Made by a program: the position numbers and the translations under genes
Notes under the pieces: generated by a model
Database searches by the model: none
Seen by the model: the letters and a program-made list of their open reading frames with translations, nothing else
Told to the model about the DNA's origin: nothing
From: Dipteris shenzhenensis
Lineage: Eukaryota; Polypodiophyta; Polypodiopsida; Gleicheniales
Length of the DNA stretch: 64,000 nt
Direction: 5' to 3' (one strand)
NCBI GenBank assembly: GCA_047967505.1
Contig: CM106538.1
In this document: positions 21,590-35,700 of the stretch, in pieces
Layout of the letters: each line of letters begins with the position of its first letter
Position numbering within the stretch: the first letter of the stretch is position 1

Positions 21590-23680
21590 GATTATCACAC
21601 CTTAAAAATGGAATTCCTAGCACGTTTTCAAAAGGAGAAAACCCCGACCAATATAAGGAAAAGCTTAGGGAATTGAAGCACAAAAAGATTCCAGTGAAGG
21701 ATTACACACAAACATTCCATAATTTGAATGCTAGGTTGGAGCCAATGGAAAGAGCGACGAATGAAACACTAGCAAAATACTTTTGTAAGGGAATCATATG
21801 AGAGATCGAAAGTGTAGTTGGAGGATTGGACCTACCTAAAGGAGCAAGAGAATTCAATGCACCAATTGATGAGGCAAAGCATGCAAAGAGGCAATTTGGT
21901 TCTAGTAAGAAAGCCCAAGAAGGATGATTTGGATTAAGATAGCAATTTCAATTCTAATGAAGAAGAGTCCCATTTAGAGTAAAGAAAACTCAGACTTGGA
22001 GACCAATTCAAGAGACAAAGATTCTAACAAAGATTGTAAGAAGAAAAAGAAAAGTAATAAATAGAAGAAAAGCTGATGAAAAGAAGAATAAGAAAGACGA
22101 GTAAATTCAAGAAGTGGGAGGCTCCATTGGAATGGGAGAAGCTCTTGGAGAAAAAACTTAAGGACCTTGGGATCACTAAAAAGGCAATTCAAAACTACAA
22201 TGCTAGATGTTCCAAAAAAATCACCTAACAAAAGTATGCTAATATAAACAAAATGCCAAGGTTAACGTGTCAATAAGAACTCTAGCATAGTAGCAAATCA
22301 AAGAGTGTTAGAGCCAAATCAAGGCCATGTGGTTTCTAGTCAAGAAACAATTACACACAGAATCACTTTCTAAGTTTGGCATGGATAAAGATTGTTAAAA
22401 CTTCTTAGAGAATGACCATTGAGCACGACTAGATTGCCCATTATCATATGATGTACACCGCTGAACTTCTTGCCATCTTCTAGATGATTTTTATGTCTAC
22501 AACAAGAAAGAAAAGAATCTAGAGTATCTTCACAAAATCTTGAAAAGTGCACTCCATATATGTGTCTTTTGTGTTTTCTCAGGTGTGTTTCTTGGCCTTA
22601 CATTTTGCAAAAGGAAATTATGACAGAAGAAACAAAGGTGAAAGCTATTTAAAAGATATGAGAAGCAAAGAAGATAGAACATCAACCAAGTTTGGACATA
22701 GTTCTAATTCTTAAGCTTCTATAGAAGATTCATGAAAAACTTCTGCAAATATGGAAAAGTCTTCTTAACTAACTCATGCAATAATAATTCAATGGAATGA
22801 AGAAAAGCTAGTGCATTCAAAATCCTCCATGAAATGGCAATGAAAGGACCAATTCTAAGGCAAACCAAAATAACGCATCATGTTCACATTCATGTGGTCA
22901 CTCGAAGACTGGTAATTGGATGGACTTTGATGCAATCGAAAGGAATTCTACATTTCTTGTTTTTCTTTGCAAGCCAAATGCTAACAGCTAAAGAGACAAA
23001 CTACACAACAACAAAAAGAGAAGCTTAGGAATTTTGTTCAAAATGCTCAAAAGCTCTTTGACATTATCTTTTGAGCAAACTTTCCATTTTCTTCATATAT
23101 CATTAAGCCCTTTTGTATTTAATGAATGAAACAATAATGTAGCCTAAGTTAATTCGGCAAATCCTTCTATTAAAAGGAGTCTCTTTCAAGATTTTGCCTA
23201 AACTAGACTCATTATATTATGGACAAATTGTTTCACTAGGACATGGACAAAAAAGTTAAAAGGAGTGAAAAACAACACAATCAATGAAAGAAAGAATAGG
23301 TATGAGATCTTGGAAATGCACAATAGTTATAGGTCAACAAGGTAAAAAAGGAGTAGATGCAATTTACCAAAGATGCATAATGCCCAAAAAAAGAGCATTA
23401 ATTGTGAATGAAGCACACAAAGAAGACATGTAGTCTTGCATGGAGGATTTTGGAGGGATGACTCTCTTTCAAGATGCACCATCATTGATGCTACAAGGAA
23501 TGACGTTTGAGGATTAGATGCTGCTCAATTTGACATATCGATGGAAACCTTTCTAAACTAAGGCCTAGACTCAATGAGACCCTTCAAGGTGGCAACCCAC
23601 CCAAGATGAAATAAGTACATGGTAGTGGCTACAAATTATGTAAAGAAAAAGTAAAAGCATTCATACATTACACTACATGC
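21590..23680 (+). pseudogene. strongly eroded Ty3/gypsy element (gag, RT, RNase H, integrase)
   Basis: Plus-strand pieces occur in Ty3/gypsy order. Gag: PDQYKEKLRELKHKKIPVKD, FHNLNARLEPM and LAKYFCKGII (21630-21820), then a Lys-rich tail. RT: LDDFYVYNKKEKNLEYLHKI (~22480-22545), in the place of the YLDD box. RT thumb and RNase H: YRRFMKNFCKYGK, then FASQMLTAKETNYTTTKREA (~22970-23030). Integrase: NEAHKED then a QPTQDEI and VATNYVKK phrase (~23410-23670). Large parts, including protease and most of RT, are missing and every piece contains stops. Each match alone is weak; the ordered set is what supports the call. Confidence 0.6.
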
Positions 23681-23992
23681 AACACATCATGATTTCCCTA
23701 TGATCTTGTGCACCTTTAGATGCTCAATAGAAATAGTAGTTGACCAATATATGCATTTCATTAATTTGATAATTGAGTAGTTGAAGAGTGCGCTTCAACT
23801 TTATCACAAAAAGCTAATAACGTATACAAAAAATACCAAGTAAACAAGCAAAGGAACAAATAAAGTACTCAAGTCTATTTTGACAAAAAGAATCGAAATC
23901 ATTAGGATTATGAGCTACAATAACTCTATGACATACCAAACCACCTTGAAGGTAAATATTAGCATTTGCACTTCAATTGTCTAGTGGTTAAG

Positions 23993-24110
23993 AAGCAATG
24001 GTTCGCTTAGAACTTTTGGTTCCAAGTCTTTACATTGTAGCAAAAATTCGCAAGCAATGGTTCTCTTAGAATTTTTGGTTCCAAGTCTTTACATTGTAGC
24101 AAAAACGTGC
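23993..24110. repeat. 59-bp tandem duplication
   Basis: AAGCAATGGTTC..CTTAGAA.TTTTGGTTCCAAGTC occurs at 23993 and 24052 with only a few differences, followed by the first bases of a third unit. Confidence 0.9.
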
Positions 24111-24435
24111 AAGCAAAGAGACTACAACAGATGAAAACAAGCAAACTAGCAAAACAAAAGAGATACCATGCATGGTCCCAAACGATCATCCAAAATTGTT
24201 ACTCCCTTGCTAATCTTGGTTAGCTAGTTACTCACCTATGGGTCAAGGAAGACGCTAGTAAATGGACAAGAGCTTAAATTGAGAATCCTAGCAAGAGTGT
24301 TATATTTGGATGAAGGTCTAAAGGGAATGGGGCTTATATTCTAATTATAGCTATGGATTGTTGCTATGTATTAGGATGGGGACCTCAATGTGGAGGAGAT
24401 TGATTAATACAACACAATGATTTCTTTTCTTTTTT
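24111..24435. other. no gene recognised
   Basis: Short AT-rich interval between the tandem duplication and the LINE 3' end. It contains a T-rich run at ~24421-24446 that is the poly(A)-side tail of the neighbouring minus-strand LINE. Confidence 0.4.
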
Positions 24436-24439
24436 TTCT

Positions 24440-27065
24440 TTTTTTCAAAGAAAGGAACCATCTATTAATGCTTGAAAGATTTCATACAAGATAGCAGCCC
24501 CGAAGGTGCCGAGTATGGAAAACACGAAAAAGGTTGAAAGAAGAACCGGCCTATTCTAGAGAAACCCAGCTCACTTCTTAGGGGATCTCTGGAATGCCTC
24601 TGGATAGTTGCCTTGGAGCCTGGAGTCCCACTCTCCCAGGTGGGCCATAGAGTGTAAATGATATCTTGTCAGATGGCAACTAGGGTAGCCGAGGGTGGAA
24701 CCGGGTGCTCACCCATCACAAGAATGCAATGAGCTACCCAAATTTTCCAAGCCGTGATGCTGGCTATCACCTCCCAAACACTGTCCTCCCTAGGAGGAGG
24801 AGGAGCTAGGTTGTCAGGAGGGACTGCCTCATGGAGTGCAATCCTTTGAATGCTCTGACCTTATATTCGGTAGGCTCGTGAGATCTCATCAATCTGAAAC
24901 GCGTGTCCTCCCTCTGTCAACCAAGCCACCATTCCCGAGGTGTAGTCTCTATGAAGACTTTGCAAACGTGTCATGATCCTAAGGGCTCTCATCCAGAGCC
25001 TTGCTGCGCTACAACAGCTCCATAGGCAGTGCGGGATAGTCTCCAAGACACCCTCAGAACAGTAGTGGCACTGCCCCTCCACTTGCATCTGCTCCAACCA
25101 TGGTTTGATGGGCAAACCTCCATGGGCGGCCAACCACAAGAAGTATGAGATCTTCCTCGGTCGCAAGCTGGACCACAACCATGTCTAGAACCTGGAGGGC
25201 ACCTCTCGGGGCACTCTCAAAGTCACCCAATGTCTCCCTTGAGGGGGTCCACCTCGACGAATCCATCTGAAGCCTCCTGCCAATCCGGGTGGTGTAGGAA
25301 AAGAAGCGCACCTCATCCACCTACTCAGCTAGGCTGTGCCACTCCTTCCCCAAATGTCCTACCACTCTGATCATCTGCCAGTGTATCCCATCAAGACTCC
25401 CATCCATCTCGGGGTCCCTCTCAATGAGTGGCTGAAGGCCTCCAAGTCCTACATGGAAGAAGCCAAGGTGCGTGCTACCGCGCTGCATCAACATCCTTAA
25501 GGGAACACCAGTACGGAAAAACTGCCCCAACCATTTGCTGTCTCTCCAAACGTGAAGTCCTTCCCACCAAGACTCCGGAATGGCTAAGTCAATCTCACCC
25601 ATCCATTGCCCTACCCCTCGCATATGCTCTAGGGCGTCAAGCCTCGCCTCTGTCTCCATAGGTAGACTGCTCCAACGGCCAAAAGACCTTGCTAGACCAC
25701 TGTCCCACTATGCCCAACCAATGTGAGTCCACTGTTCGGGCATACGGCCCTCCTGATCTTTGATCTTTGGGTGCCACATAAGGGATTGGCGCTCAAACTC
25801 CTCTACATCTGGGCGATGCACGGATGAGACCCCTTGCCAGTCTCTGCCATACCCTGTGGAGACTCCTTATCAGGGGGGAGTCCTACCCTGTAAGGGGGAC
25901 CTCTGAGAAGATCCATCGATGTGAAGGTTGCCAATGTCCCTCACTGCGTGGGGTGCTCCTCAGAAGCCCTCACTGTAAGAGGAGCTTCCAAGGCTCTGCA
26001 CTTCAGATGAGGCCAAGAATCACCAACTTGCCTAGAAGGACCCTACTCTGCATCTCCGGATCAATGACACCCAAGCCTCCTAGTGCATGCGGCATGGTCA
26101 CTGTTTGCCAAGCTACTCGAGCCCTAGTGTTCCTCGTGGCATCTGAACCTACCCAAAGGAAGTTCCGTACCAACCGTCGGAGCTGCCCAATGCATCCTCT
26201 GTGAAAGCACCAACAAGAAGCGATATACCAGACCGTGGTAAGAACCTGGTTTGCCACTAAGGCGCAACCTACTAGGGAGAGTTTGGTCGAGCTCCAATAG
26301 AGAAGCTTGCGTCGAACACTCTCAAGGACAGGGGCAATCTGCTGCTTTGCTGTAATGTCAATACCCACCTGGCATCCGTATCTCGCTGTCTGGCCCCACA
26401 GTATCCATCTGAAGCCAAAGTCACTCCCCCACTCACGGATCTCTTGTGTCTCCTCAAAGCATGTGAAGAAACCTATAGATTTCATCCAATTGATCCGTGC
26501 CCCGAAGGCCTCACAGTAAATAGCCAACGTGCCCTCAACATACAAGGCCGTGTCATCTGCAAACTTCGAGTTAAGTAGCTCCTTCTGTCTAATTGGGAGC
26601 CTCAACCCTGTGAGACCGACCACCTGTGATCTCAAATAGTAGCCCAAAGCCTCGACCACAAACAAGAAGAGAAAGGGAGCGAGTGGGCAACCCTGGTGAA
26701 CTAAGCGAGAGAGAGGAAAGGCCTCGCCTATGTGTCCTTTGATAAGCATCTGGCTAAAGCTTCCTGCATATAGCGTTGAAACTCCTCTGACCCATCTGCT
26801 TGAGAAACCCAATCTCCTCATAGTGCCCTCCAAGAAAGACCACTCCACCCTGTCGTAGGCCTTCTCAAAGTCCAAGAGAAGGACGGCCAACAACGATGAC
26901 TCCTCCCTGGACCAATTCACTGCCTCCCAGAACGTGAAGATGTTGTCCAAGATGCTGCGTTCCTAAACAAACCCAGTTTGTGTATCATGGATGATGTCGA
27001 TAAGATGGGGCTGTAACCACAAACTCAAGACCTTAGCAAGGATCTTGTATGCAGTACAGTCGTCT
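24440..27065 (-). mobile_element. 5'-truncated LINE (RT plus zf-RVT)
   Basis: Starting at the truncation (~27065), the minus strand reads YKILAKVLSLWLQPHL, TQTGFV, then [56 protein letters not shown] (FADD active site), INWMKSIGFF, and further LRRLVRNFLWVGSDATRNTR. The C-terminus has zf-RVT (SYFLWLAAHGGLPIKPWLEQ, CHYCSEGVLETIPHCLWSC). Endonuclease and ORF1 are absent, as in typical aborted target-primed reverse transcription. Stops after TGFV and several frame changes follow. The 3' end is an A-rich tail at 24425-24445. Closest relative in the window is the copy at 40.2-42.6 kb. Confidence 0.88.
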
Positions 27066-27069
27066 TAGT

Positions 27070-29502
27070 TGCATCAGAGCACATCTTCATGAGGAGAATC
27101 AAAGTGGAAGGAAGATGCCTTCAATCCATGGATGGTTGTGTTTTTTTTGTCATTGCGTGAGGTTTAAAGAAAGCTAAGAAGAAATGTAATGCTATAAACA
27201 TGGCTTTTGTAAGCTTCAAAAGGAAACCAATGTTTGTTTGGTAGATTGCATAAAGCTAAGGAAAGCTTTATGAAAGCCAAAGTACGTATAAGGCAAGAGA
27301 GAAGAAATTCTAAAGCTCTTGTAGTATGTGATCTTGAAGACCTTGAACAAAAAAAGGCTACGTGCAACAGGTAAGTTCTAAGACTATGTACTATTTAAAG
27401 GCGACTGCAAAAGTTCCTCTTAATTCGCTTATTTGCACCCCATTTTTTTGGATGCTTTACTTTTATTAAGGCTCTTATAGGAGCCTAGTATCTACTGTTG
27501 TAGTTGTCTATAATCGTGGCAAAGTAGCACAAGACTTTAAAGTCACATACAGTCTATTTGCAATTGTGACAAACAAATTGCTTGCACAATTGGCTTGAGT
27601 AGAGACCGAATCCCCGTGAGTAACCAGAGTAGACTCTTGCATTTAAAAAAACTTAAAGACTTGAGCAGAGACTAGACTATATACATAGTCAAGCCGACGA
27701 TGTGTCGAACAAGCAAGAACCTCCCCAAGATGATTGGAAATAAAGGAAAAAGGAGAGGATACCACAATTGGGAAACTCAAAGAACAATTGAGAGACATGA
27801 TTACCGTTGTAAGCATGGGTCGCCAATTGCAAGATGGACAAGGGAATCTCTCTTTGGTCCTCGACATGTTTCAATGGGAGAAAGAGAAGCAACATGCCAA
27901 TCATGTAGAGCATCGGTGGATCGATGGAATGCTTTTTCTTTTGAGAATTCTACTATATGTCATAGAAATTTTTTTTTTGACTCTTTTGAGGTTAATAATA
28001 AAGAATGATTGCATTCATGCATTTCTAAAAGAATTGCCTTATGGTGTATCATCGGCTTGAGGTGTTGACCATAAAATTAATCTACTTCTTAATACTCTAC
28101 CTCTCTTCATGAATCCTTATTGGTTGAGTGAAGAAAAGAGACGAGATAGCAAGAGAATGGGTCATATTAGAGCAAATAAAGTTTAACAAATGAAGTTCGA
28201 AGTCTAAGCAAAGGATGAAGAAGACCTGAAGGGAAACCGTAGGGACTTGAAATAATGGCAATGGGACTTGAACTATAGGGACTTCCAATAATGGTAATGG
28301 GATTTGAACTATAGGGACTTCTAATGGCAATGACATAGCAAGCTATCAAAGCACTAACAAGAGACCCCCACCTCTCATCAAATTGGAAAAGTGGAGAGAC
28401 CTCTCTCTTTCTCTTAAAACTCTAGTGAACACGGAGCATAGTTGAGCTCGAGTGATCAAGACAAGGATAAAGAAAGCAATGAAGATCAAAACCTTAGCTG
28501 TAGTTGCAAGATAAGACTAGTAGCGATGACAAAGCTGGATAAGCCGAGGACATAAAATTCTACAAGGACTAATATATTGTGAAATGTTCAAAATCATACG
28601 TGCAAGTGTGGTGTTACGCTCGATAAAGCAAGGATATAAAAACTACGAGGACACGGTTAATGCAAGAAGCCACTCCAACTAATTGAAGAAGCAATTGAAG
28701 GTGGGATCAAAGACAACCATTTGGTTTTGATGACGAACGACCTTGTTTTGACTGGGCAAAATATGGGTGGGGCAAAGCAAAGATGTGAATAGGAACATCT
28801 TTTAACAGATGTGGGACATTTGGCGAGAGAGAGACTTGATGAGTAGGCTATCTGGGAACAAAACCAAGGATAGCAACTCTGTTCTGTTTGAAGATTCGAG
28901 ATTCTTCGCCTGACAACTTTTGGCAATGCCATTCGCCGAGCATGCTTTGTATAAAGCATGATGCCTTTCTCAAACGTGCATGATATTAAAATGAAAGCAC
29001 GACGTTTAGTGACTCGATCAATCATGTGAATCCGAATTTGTCGAAAGCATTGTTTGTGCAAGCCTTTCTTAAGGATGTGGTGATCCTGCTTAGATGTCGA
29101 TATGCACTAGACGAAGCACACCCAAATCAACTTAGATCGACTAAATGCAATGAATACAAAAGCAAAGCGACGAGTTTCTTTTCCTTTTAGGAAATAAGCT
29201 TCACAAATCTTGCCATTCATATTGTTCACACATTGCTAACGTTGGTACAGCATCGATATACTGTACTACTACTCTAAATATAAAAAGCACACTTGGCCAT
29301 GATCAAGGCTAAAAGAGCTGAGCTAACTAAATGGAGATTTTACACGCTCCTTTACCCAGGGGCCAGAGCAATTTTGGAGACGCATGTTATCATTTTTCCA
29401 TTAAGGATTGCAACAAATCATTTTAGAGGGATTCTTGCAACTGCCCTAGTAGGTAAGCATCAGAGAGCAAAAAGAAAAATACAAGAATAAATAAGAAGAT
29501 AC
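27070..29502. other. no gene recognised; downstream flank of the aminopeptidase gene
   Basis: No domain found on either strand. A 36-bp tandem duplication (GGACTTGAACTATAGGGACT unit) is at about 28250-28325. A short plus-strand frame at 27734-28060 has an acidic/Lys-rich sequence but no recognisable family. The sequence just left of 29503 would contain the 3' UTR of the aminopeptidase gene. Confidence 0.4.
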
Positions 29503-29697
29503 TTATTGCAATAGCTTTTTCCCTCTGAGCATGCCAAACAAATATTCCAGCACACGTGCACCATCATCTCGGAGTCCAGAATGCATATATTCGCTAGTCA
29601 CCCACAATCTGGCCCCAGCAATTTCGTCAGCTGTTTCCTCTGACAAGCTGAAGTTTACATACATGTCTTCGTAATAGACTGCAGCTGCGACTGGAAT
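29503..29697 (-). CDS. aminopeptidase last exon
   Basis: 195 bp, 64 codons plus TAA. Acceptor TGTAG|ATT. Encodes [36 protein letters not shown] (candidate catalytic His) and the end [12 protein letters not shown]. The following plus-strand CT-rich microsatellite (29729-29777) lies in the preceding intron. Confidence 0.92.
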   Translation of the reverse strand: MPVAAAVYYEDMYVNFSLSEETADEIAGARLWVTSEYMHSGLRDDGARVLEYLFGMLRGKKLLQ

Positions 29698-29740
29698 CTA
29701 CACAGAGGAAAATTTAGCGTCTCTCTCTCTCTCTCTCTCT

Positions 29741-29777
<37 letters not shown>

Positions 29778-32700
29778 TCACCACACTTTCTTTCGGATGA
29801 AATTCTTAAGATTCTATATCGTGAAAAGGAGTCCCCAGAGTGGGGAGCTCAATATTACATCATCAGAAGATTTCATTATATGACAAGAAAACAGCATGAT
29901 CTATATGATGGGTTTGCAGACAATCAAAGAAAGATTGCCGTTGTCACCTTCTTAAGAGCTGTCCAGATGGGAAAACCCCCAAACATTACCCTCTCACCAC
30001 ACATGCACACTTTTTTTTTGGGGTAAAAGAGAGATTTCTTTCAGAAAACACATACTTCTCTTCTTCTTTTTTGGTGGAATCCATTTTTGTTCGGAAACAC
30101 TTAGGTACACACACACTTTTTTGGGTGAAATCCATTGACCAAGATGTTGCTCGTCTGACCTCATATCTCACACTGAGGTTGGAACAACCAAACCTCTTCA
30201 CAGAGATATTCACCACGAATAGTATGAAACAATTTCGTGAATATTCATTTGCACACAGAGGGCATTTGAGCGCTTTGTTGGTCACTTAGGACCACTATAA
30301 AGCTGTTCTAATTTCTAAAAGCCACAAGAGGGCGTGTTTACACCTAGAAGAATGCACGAGTCCACCTTTTGGCAAAAGAGAGGGCATTTATGAATAAAAG
30401 CATGCACTGGTTCATTATGCACAAATGAAAACCTTATAGAGCAGGAACTTTTATAGACAAGAATGTCAACTCTAGTGTTTGATTGAAGAATCTTGAGCTT
30501 CTGCTATGTATCCCAAATAAGTTGTGCAATGCAAATTAAACATGTTTTGTCCTTGCTGAGTTGTTCTCCATGTCTTTGACATAATTATTTTGCAAGCACA
30601 ATACATAATACTTTGAATGTTCCGCATTTCAAGCCGCAAAATCCCCATTGAGAAACCTTTTGTTACCCCTGCTACTGGGATTGTGAGAGGTCTACACAAG
30701 CTTACTTGATTGGAATTCAAGGCTCCTTTATCATACAGAGGAGGCCAGTCTTCTTTGGTAGCCAAGAGATTGGCCACCTCTTTCAATGGTCTCAGTGCCG
30801 CAATTTCATCAAACATCCATGGAAACACCATCTGCTTGATATGTACATTCCACAACAAAAGAAAGATTGGGAGATAAATAACCTATAAATTCTCCCCTTA
30901 GACATACAATATCACGGGCAACATGACGTATGAATAACATATTTCTTTCTAGAAGATATAAATTTCTTCATCTTGTAAGAAAATATGTTGACACAAAGTG
31001 AATCACCTCTCCTGTAAAAAGGACTGGTTGTCCATTTTTGGCAGCCTTCACTGCATCAAATTGATCTCCAAACTCCTCCCTAACTCGATGAGCAGCCCAA
31101 TTTGATGCTGCACCCTAGAAGACACACAACCTAGCCGTTTTATCAAATATCCTTTTATTCCACTATTACAAGGGCATTTTGAATTAGAACATTAGAGACT
31201 GCTAAAGGAAAAAATTACCTGACAATATATTGACTCGTGCATCAGTGCATACAAGGGGTTTGTATCAAAAGGTAGCCAATTTTCAAACTGCATATTGCAG
31301 AAATTCAGATCAAATAAAAAATATAGAATATGTACCCATAGGTTATGACCGGTCAGGAAAGGCCAGTATGAATACGAATGGTAGCAGGTAGAAAAGCAAA
31401 AGTAGACTACCATTCGAAGGAAAACATCACTAAGTTTCTTCTTGCATCCAGGCACCAGCACAGGGTCCCATGCCCTCTCAAATCTAGCAATCATATTGAA
31501 GATGGGTCCAAATGTTAAGTTCTTGTATTAATGAGCAGAAAGGTGGGAAGAATAAAAAGGTATTAAGGCTCACAAGTAATGTAGCCGTTCAAAACCTCCA
31601 CTAGATCCCAATCCTGACAGCCCTGAGAGTTGTAGACCACATGGGCTCAATTTTCCCCCAGACGGTAAAGACACCTGCTATGAAATATCCAGAAGAGGCA
31701 TAAATGGCAGAAATGTCAAAGATTCTGCTTCAGATAAGTAACAATCTTTCTTTTGTTGCGAAATTATGTATCATTCTTTTTAAAATCCAAAGTTACAATC
31801 CTGCTACGATTACAAACACTGGGCCAAAATCAATTAAGATGCTGAATACAGAGCATAATCAGTGGAGGCATGTTCCTCACGGTGAAATAAAAAAGGCTTA
31901 TTTAGTTAGCATTGGTTAGGAGTAGGAGAGGGCCAGCAAAAACCATGCACGTCCATAAAGAAAGGTATTTCCAAGTCTGAAACGCAGGACAACCTCTAAT
32001 CATGCTTGTCATTCTATGTACTTTTGAGCACCTCACTCTCCTGCTATGCCATACTGCCAGGATAAAAGTGAGTTTCCTTGGATCTGTTGACAGGACCATG
32101 CTGGAGGATCTGCTCTAGAAAGGTCCATATGAAGGTGTCAGAGAAATTGTCAATGCCAACATGATCCTGCAGCCTAAAAATAAGTCTTCAGGCATCTCGA
32201 GAACTGCAGATGCTACAATGCCCAGCTGTCCCATCTTACTAACAAAATCTATTTACACCTAGGCGCATCCATAGCTGCCCCAAGAAATCTCGTATGCCAC
32301 CAAGCCCAGCCAATACAATTGACAGCCCGGCAAGCAGTGAACATGTAACTTACAAATCCACGAAACCACCTATCTATTACGATGCACGATAGATTATGAG
32401 CAAAGATGTGGTCACACCAAATGATGCATGGTAGCATCATTGACCCTCCAGCACCCATATCACCATTAGCCACTGTTCTACCCAAAGACCCCCATGCACA
32501 AACAGCAAAAAGGACGCTTTCTGCGGTCAATTGCTCTAGCTAAATTAGAAGGTCTAGACGCTTAGACTTCAAAGCCCACATGAACGCTCTATGCTAAACA
32601 GAGACCTATGCAAGCTATACCATCATTTTGTGTCCAAGCGATCCAGCTAGAAAAATAACCTGAGAACAACTTATGTTATCAGATGCATCAACAAGCTAAA

Positions 32701-35700
32701 AATTTACAGTCCAAACTATCCAATAAGAAAAGTACAAAAACATATGTACCTATTCACAATGATGAGGAAGCATAAATGCATCTGTGAGGTCATCCCCAAA
32801 TTTTGGTTGTGAACAGCAAAAAACATTTAAATATATATATATATATTTTTTGCAAAAAGAGACTTCTATTAAGTATTAAAGAAAAACCGTTAGGGCAAGC
32901 TCCATACGGGATACATCATGCAATGCACGAAAAGCTCAAGAGCCAAAAAGAAAGGATTGAGGCTGATAGTGCCATCTCAATCTGGTAAAAACCTCCGAGA
33001 AAAAGGGAGAATCCCTCCAAACTCGAAGAAATATAGTCCTTCTAGAAGAGGCTGCCCGTGAAGGGCCCTGCATGCTAGCCCATATGGCTATCAAAGTGCG
33101 AACCGTGTCAGTCCAAATACCCGTGAACACCTGTGATGGGTGTCTCTGGGTGCCATCCAAGGCCTCAGTACATCTAGCTCTCCAAATGTGCCAAGAGGAA
33201 ATGCTAGCCAAAATCTCCCAAGAGGTGTCCACTGAAGCATGATAAGCTCTGAAGGGAGTAAGTGGTACATCTTGAAGAGAGCAGGGCTCTATCACCTGCC
33301 GGCGGACCGAGAGTGCCCAAGAAGAAGGCTCACCCTCATAAAACACCTGGGGCCCGGTAAAGGATAACCATGCGACTGAGCCCCAAGTCATGAAGAAAGG
33401 GGAAGTGTGAAAGATGCTGAGTATCCGAGCAACCCCTTTCCAAACAGTCCTCGCCTGACTACAGTCCCACAGGCAATGTCGCACTGACTCCTCTGCAGAA
33501 TGACATCGAGGACAAGTGGGATCAGCCCCAAATCGTGATCTCCACAGGTTCACTGCAATCCCTCCATGAATAGAAAGTCAAAAGAAAAGAGTGATCTTTC
33601 TATTTCTGAGGGATTTCCAGAGCCTCCTCCAAAAATTTCTACGCAAATCTGCGGTGATGAAGAAGCTTTCCCAATGGGGGGCTCTGGAAGGAATCCAACC
33701 CCTACTGTTCAGCTGAAATCTCCTAGCATTACCAACCGTGAAACGAAAGAAGGGAATCCCCCTCTCTCGGTGCCCATGATCTATCCACTCCCACTCTCCT
33801 GGGTCCCACTGCAAGCACCTGATAGGTGCACCTCCATATAACCACAACCTCCAGGATCCCAAGGCCAAGAGCAGAGGGGGGTTGGGGTCTAAGTACCACT
33901 GCAAGCCCGCTCCACGGTCCACAAAACCAGCAATCCCGACAGGCTGAAAGGCAACCTCAAGAAGAATGCCATCCTTGGATGTAGATAGTAAACCTCCATC
34001 CCCAACGTCAAAGACCAGTGCGTCTTCCCCGAGACCTCGGAGAGCGATCACCTGTAAAGGAACTGATGTCCTCGAAAAAGCCCCCATCCAAGTGGTGGAA
34101 GTAATAGGTAACTCAACTGTCCATTCCACCAGGATGGCTGCACCTATCTGCTGAATCCTGCGTGCTACCCCTCTGAGGTGACTCACGGACTGCAGTCTCT
34201 GATCCTCAGGTAGCTTGATAAAAGCTTTCCAAGTGCCTACTGTGTAGGCGGGGCCTCTCTCCCATTTAGACCACTGCATGTAATGGGAAGTGCCCAGTGA
34301 TCTGGCATGCTCGTCAAGAATACTATCATTCCAAATGATTGGCTGCCTGTCAATCTCTTCGATGGTAGAAGGTGGAATCCTTCGAAGAGTGTTCCTGAAG
34401 CTCCCCCAAGCTTTCAGGATGGTAGTCATGAGAGGAGAGGCAGGAGACCTGAGAGGGGCGGAAGTGAAAATCCAGCGAGGGCTGTCCACCCAATCATCTC
34501 CCAAGGTTGGTGTGCAAGCCTGAATGTGTCCAAAAAAGAAATCCTTCCAAGGTTCCTACCTAGGCATGAGTCCCCTCACCACTACCTTACAAAGCAATGC
34601 CCTGCACTGCAAGTCCGGGTCAATGACATTAAGGCCCCCTTCACATGTAGGGAGAATAATGGTCTCCCAGGCCACCCTTGCTGCAACATCTGCTATGCCA
34701 TCAAGTCCACTCCATAAAAAATTCCTGACTGGTCTGATGAGCTGAGTGATGTAGACCGGCACCAGCAAGAACACACAAACCAGGAGGTGGCCAAGAGAAC
34801 CTGGTTCACTACCACAACTATAAATGCAAGGTCGAGTTTGGCACAGCTCCAGAAAAGGAGCTTTTTCCTAGTACTGGGGCAAACTGTTGTGCTGGAGAGA
34901 TGTCCAATCCTACCTGGCATCCCAACTAGATAGGAACACCCCTCTGAATCCAAGAAAAGCCAATGTCAACTCCCCAGCCTGGAGTGTCCTCATGACTGAT
35001 CCAAAAGCCAAAGGATTTATGCCAGTTAATGTGTGCCTCTGCAGTTGAGCAAAAAATATCCAAGGCTGTCCGGAAAGAATCAAGTGACCGCGAAGAGGCC
35101 TCAATAAAAATAGCAGTGTCATCAGCTAACTCATAGTCAAGAAGCTCCTGCTCCTGTCTCAAGGGCAATCTCAGCCCAAAAAGCTCAGCCTGAGATCTAA
35201 GAAAGATACTCATAGCTTCTGCCACAAAAAGAAAGAGGAAGGGGGCTAAAGGGCATCCCTGACGAACTGATCTGGAAATCTGAAACCTGTCACCCCTTAC
35301 CCCTCCAATCAAAACCTGGTTATGGGCTGATCTATAAAGGGAGGCCACCCCTCTAATCCAAGCATCTGAAAATCCAAACCGTAGAAGAGTGCCCTCAAGA
35401 AAACCCCAATCTACTCTGTCATAGGCTTTCTCGAAGTCCAAGGATAGAACTGCTAGCCTCTGCCCACTCTGCATAGCCCACTCTGTGGCTTCCCAAAAGG
35501 AAAAGATATTATAAAAAATGCTCGTGCCATGCACAAAGCCTGTCTGAGTATCATGGATGAGGTCTAGAAGAAGGGGCTATAATCGGATGTTGATCGCCTT
35601 GGCAAGGATTTTGTAAAGAGTGCCCAAAAGAGTGATAGGTCTCCAATGGGATACAAAATTCCGATTGCCACCTTTCGGGATAAGGTGAATGAGTCCCTCG

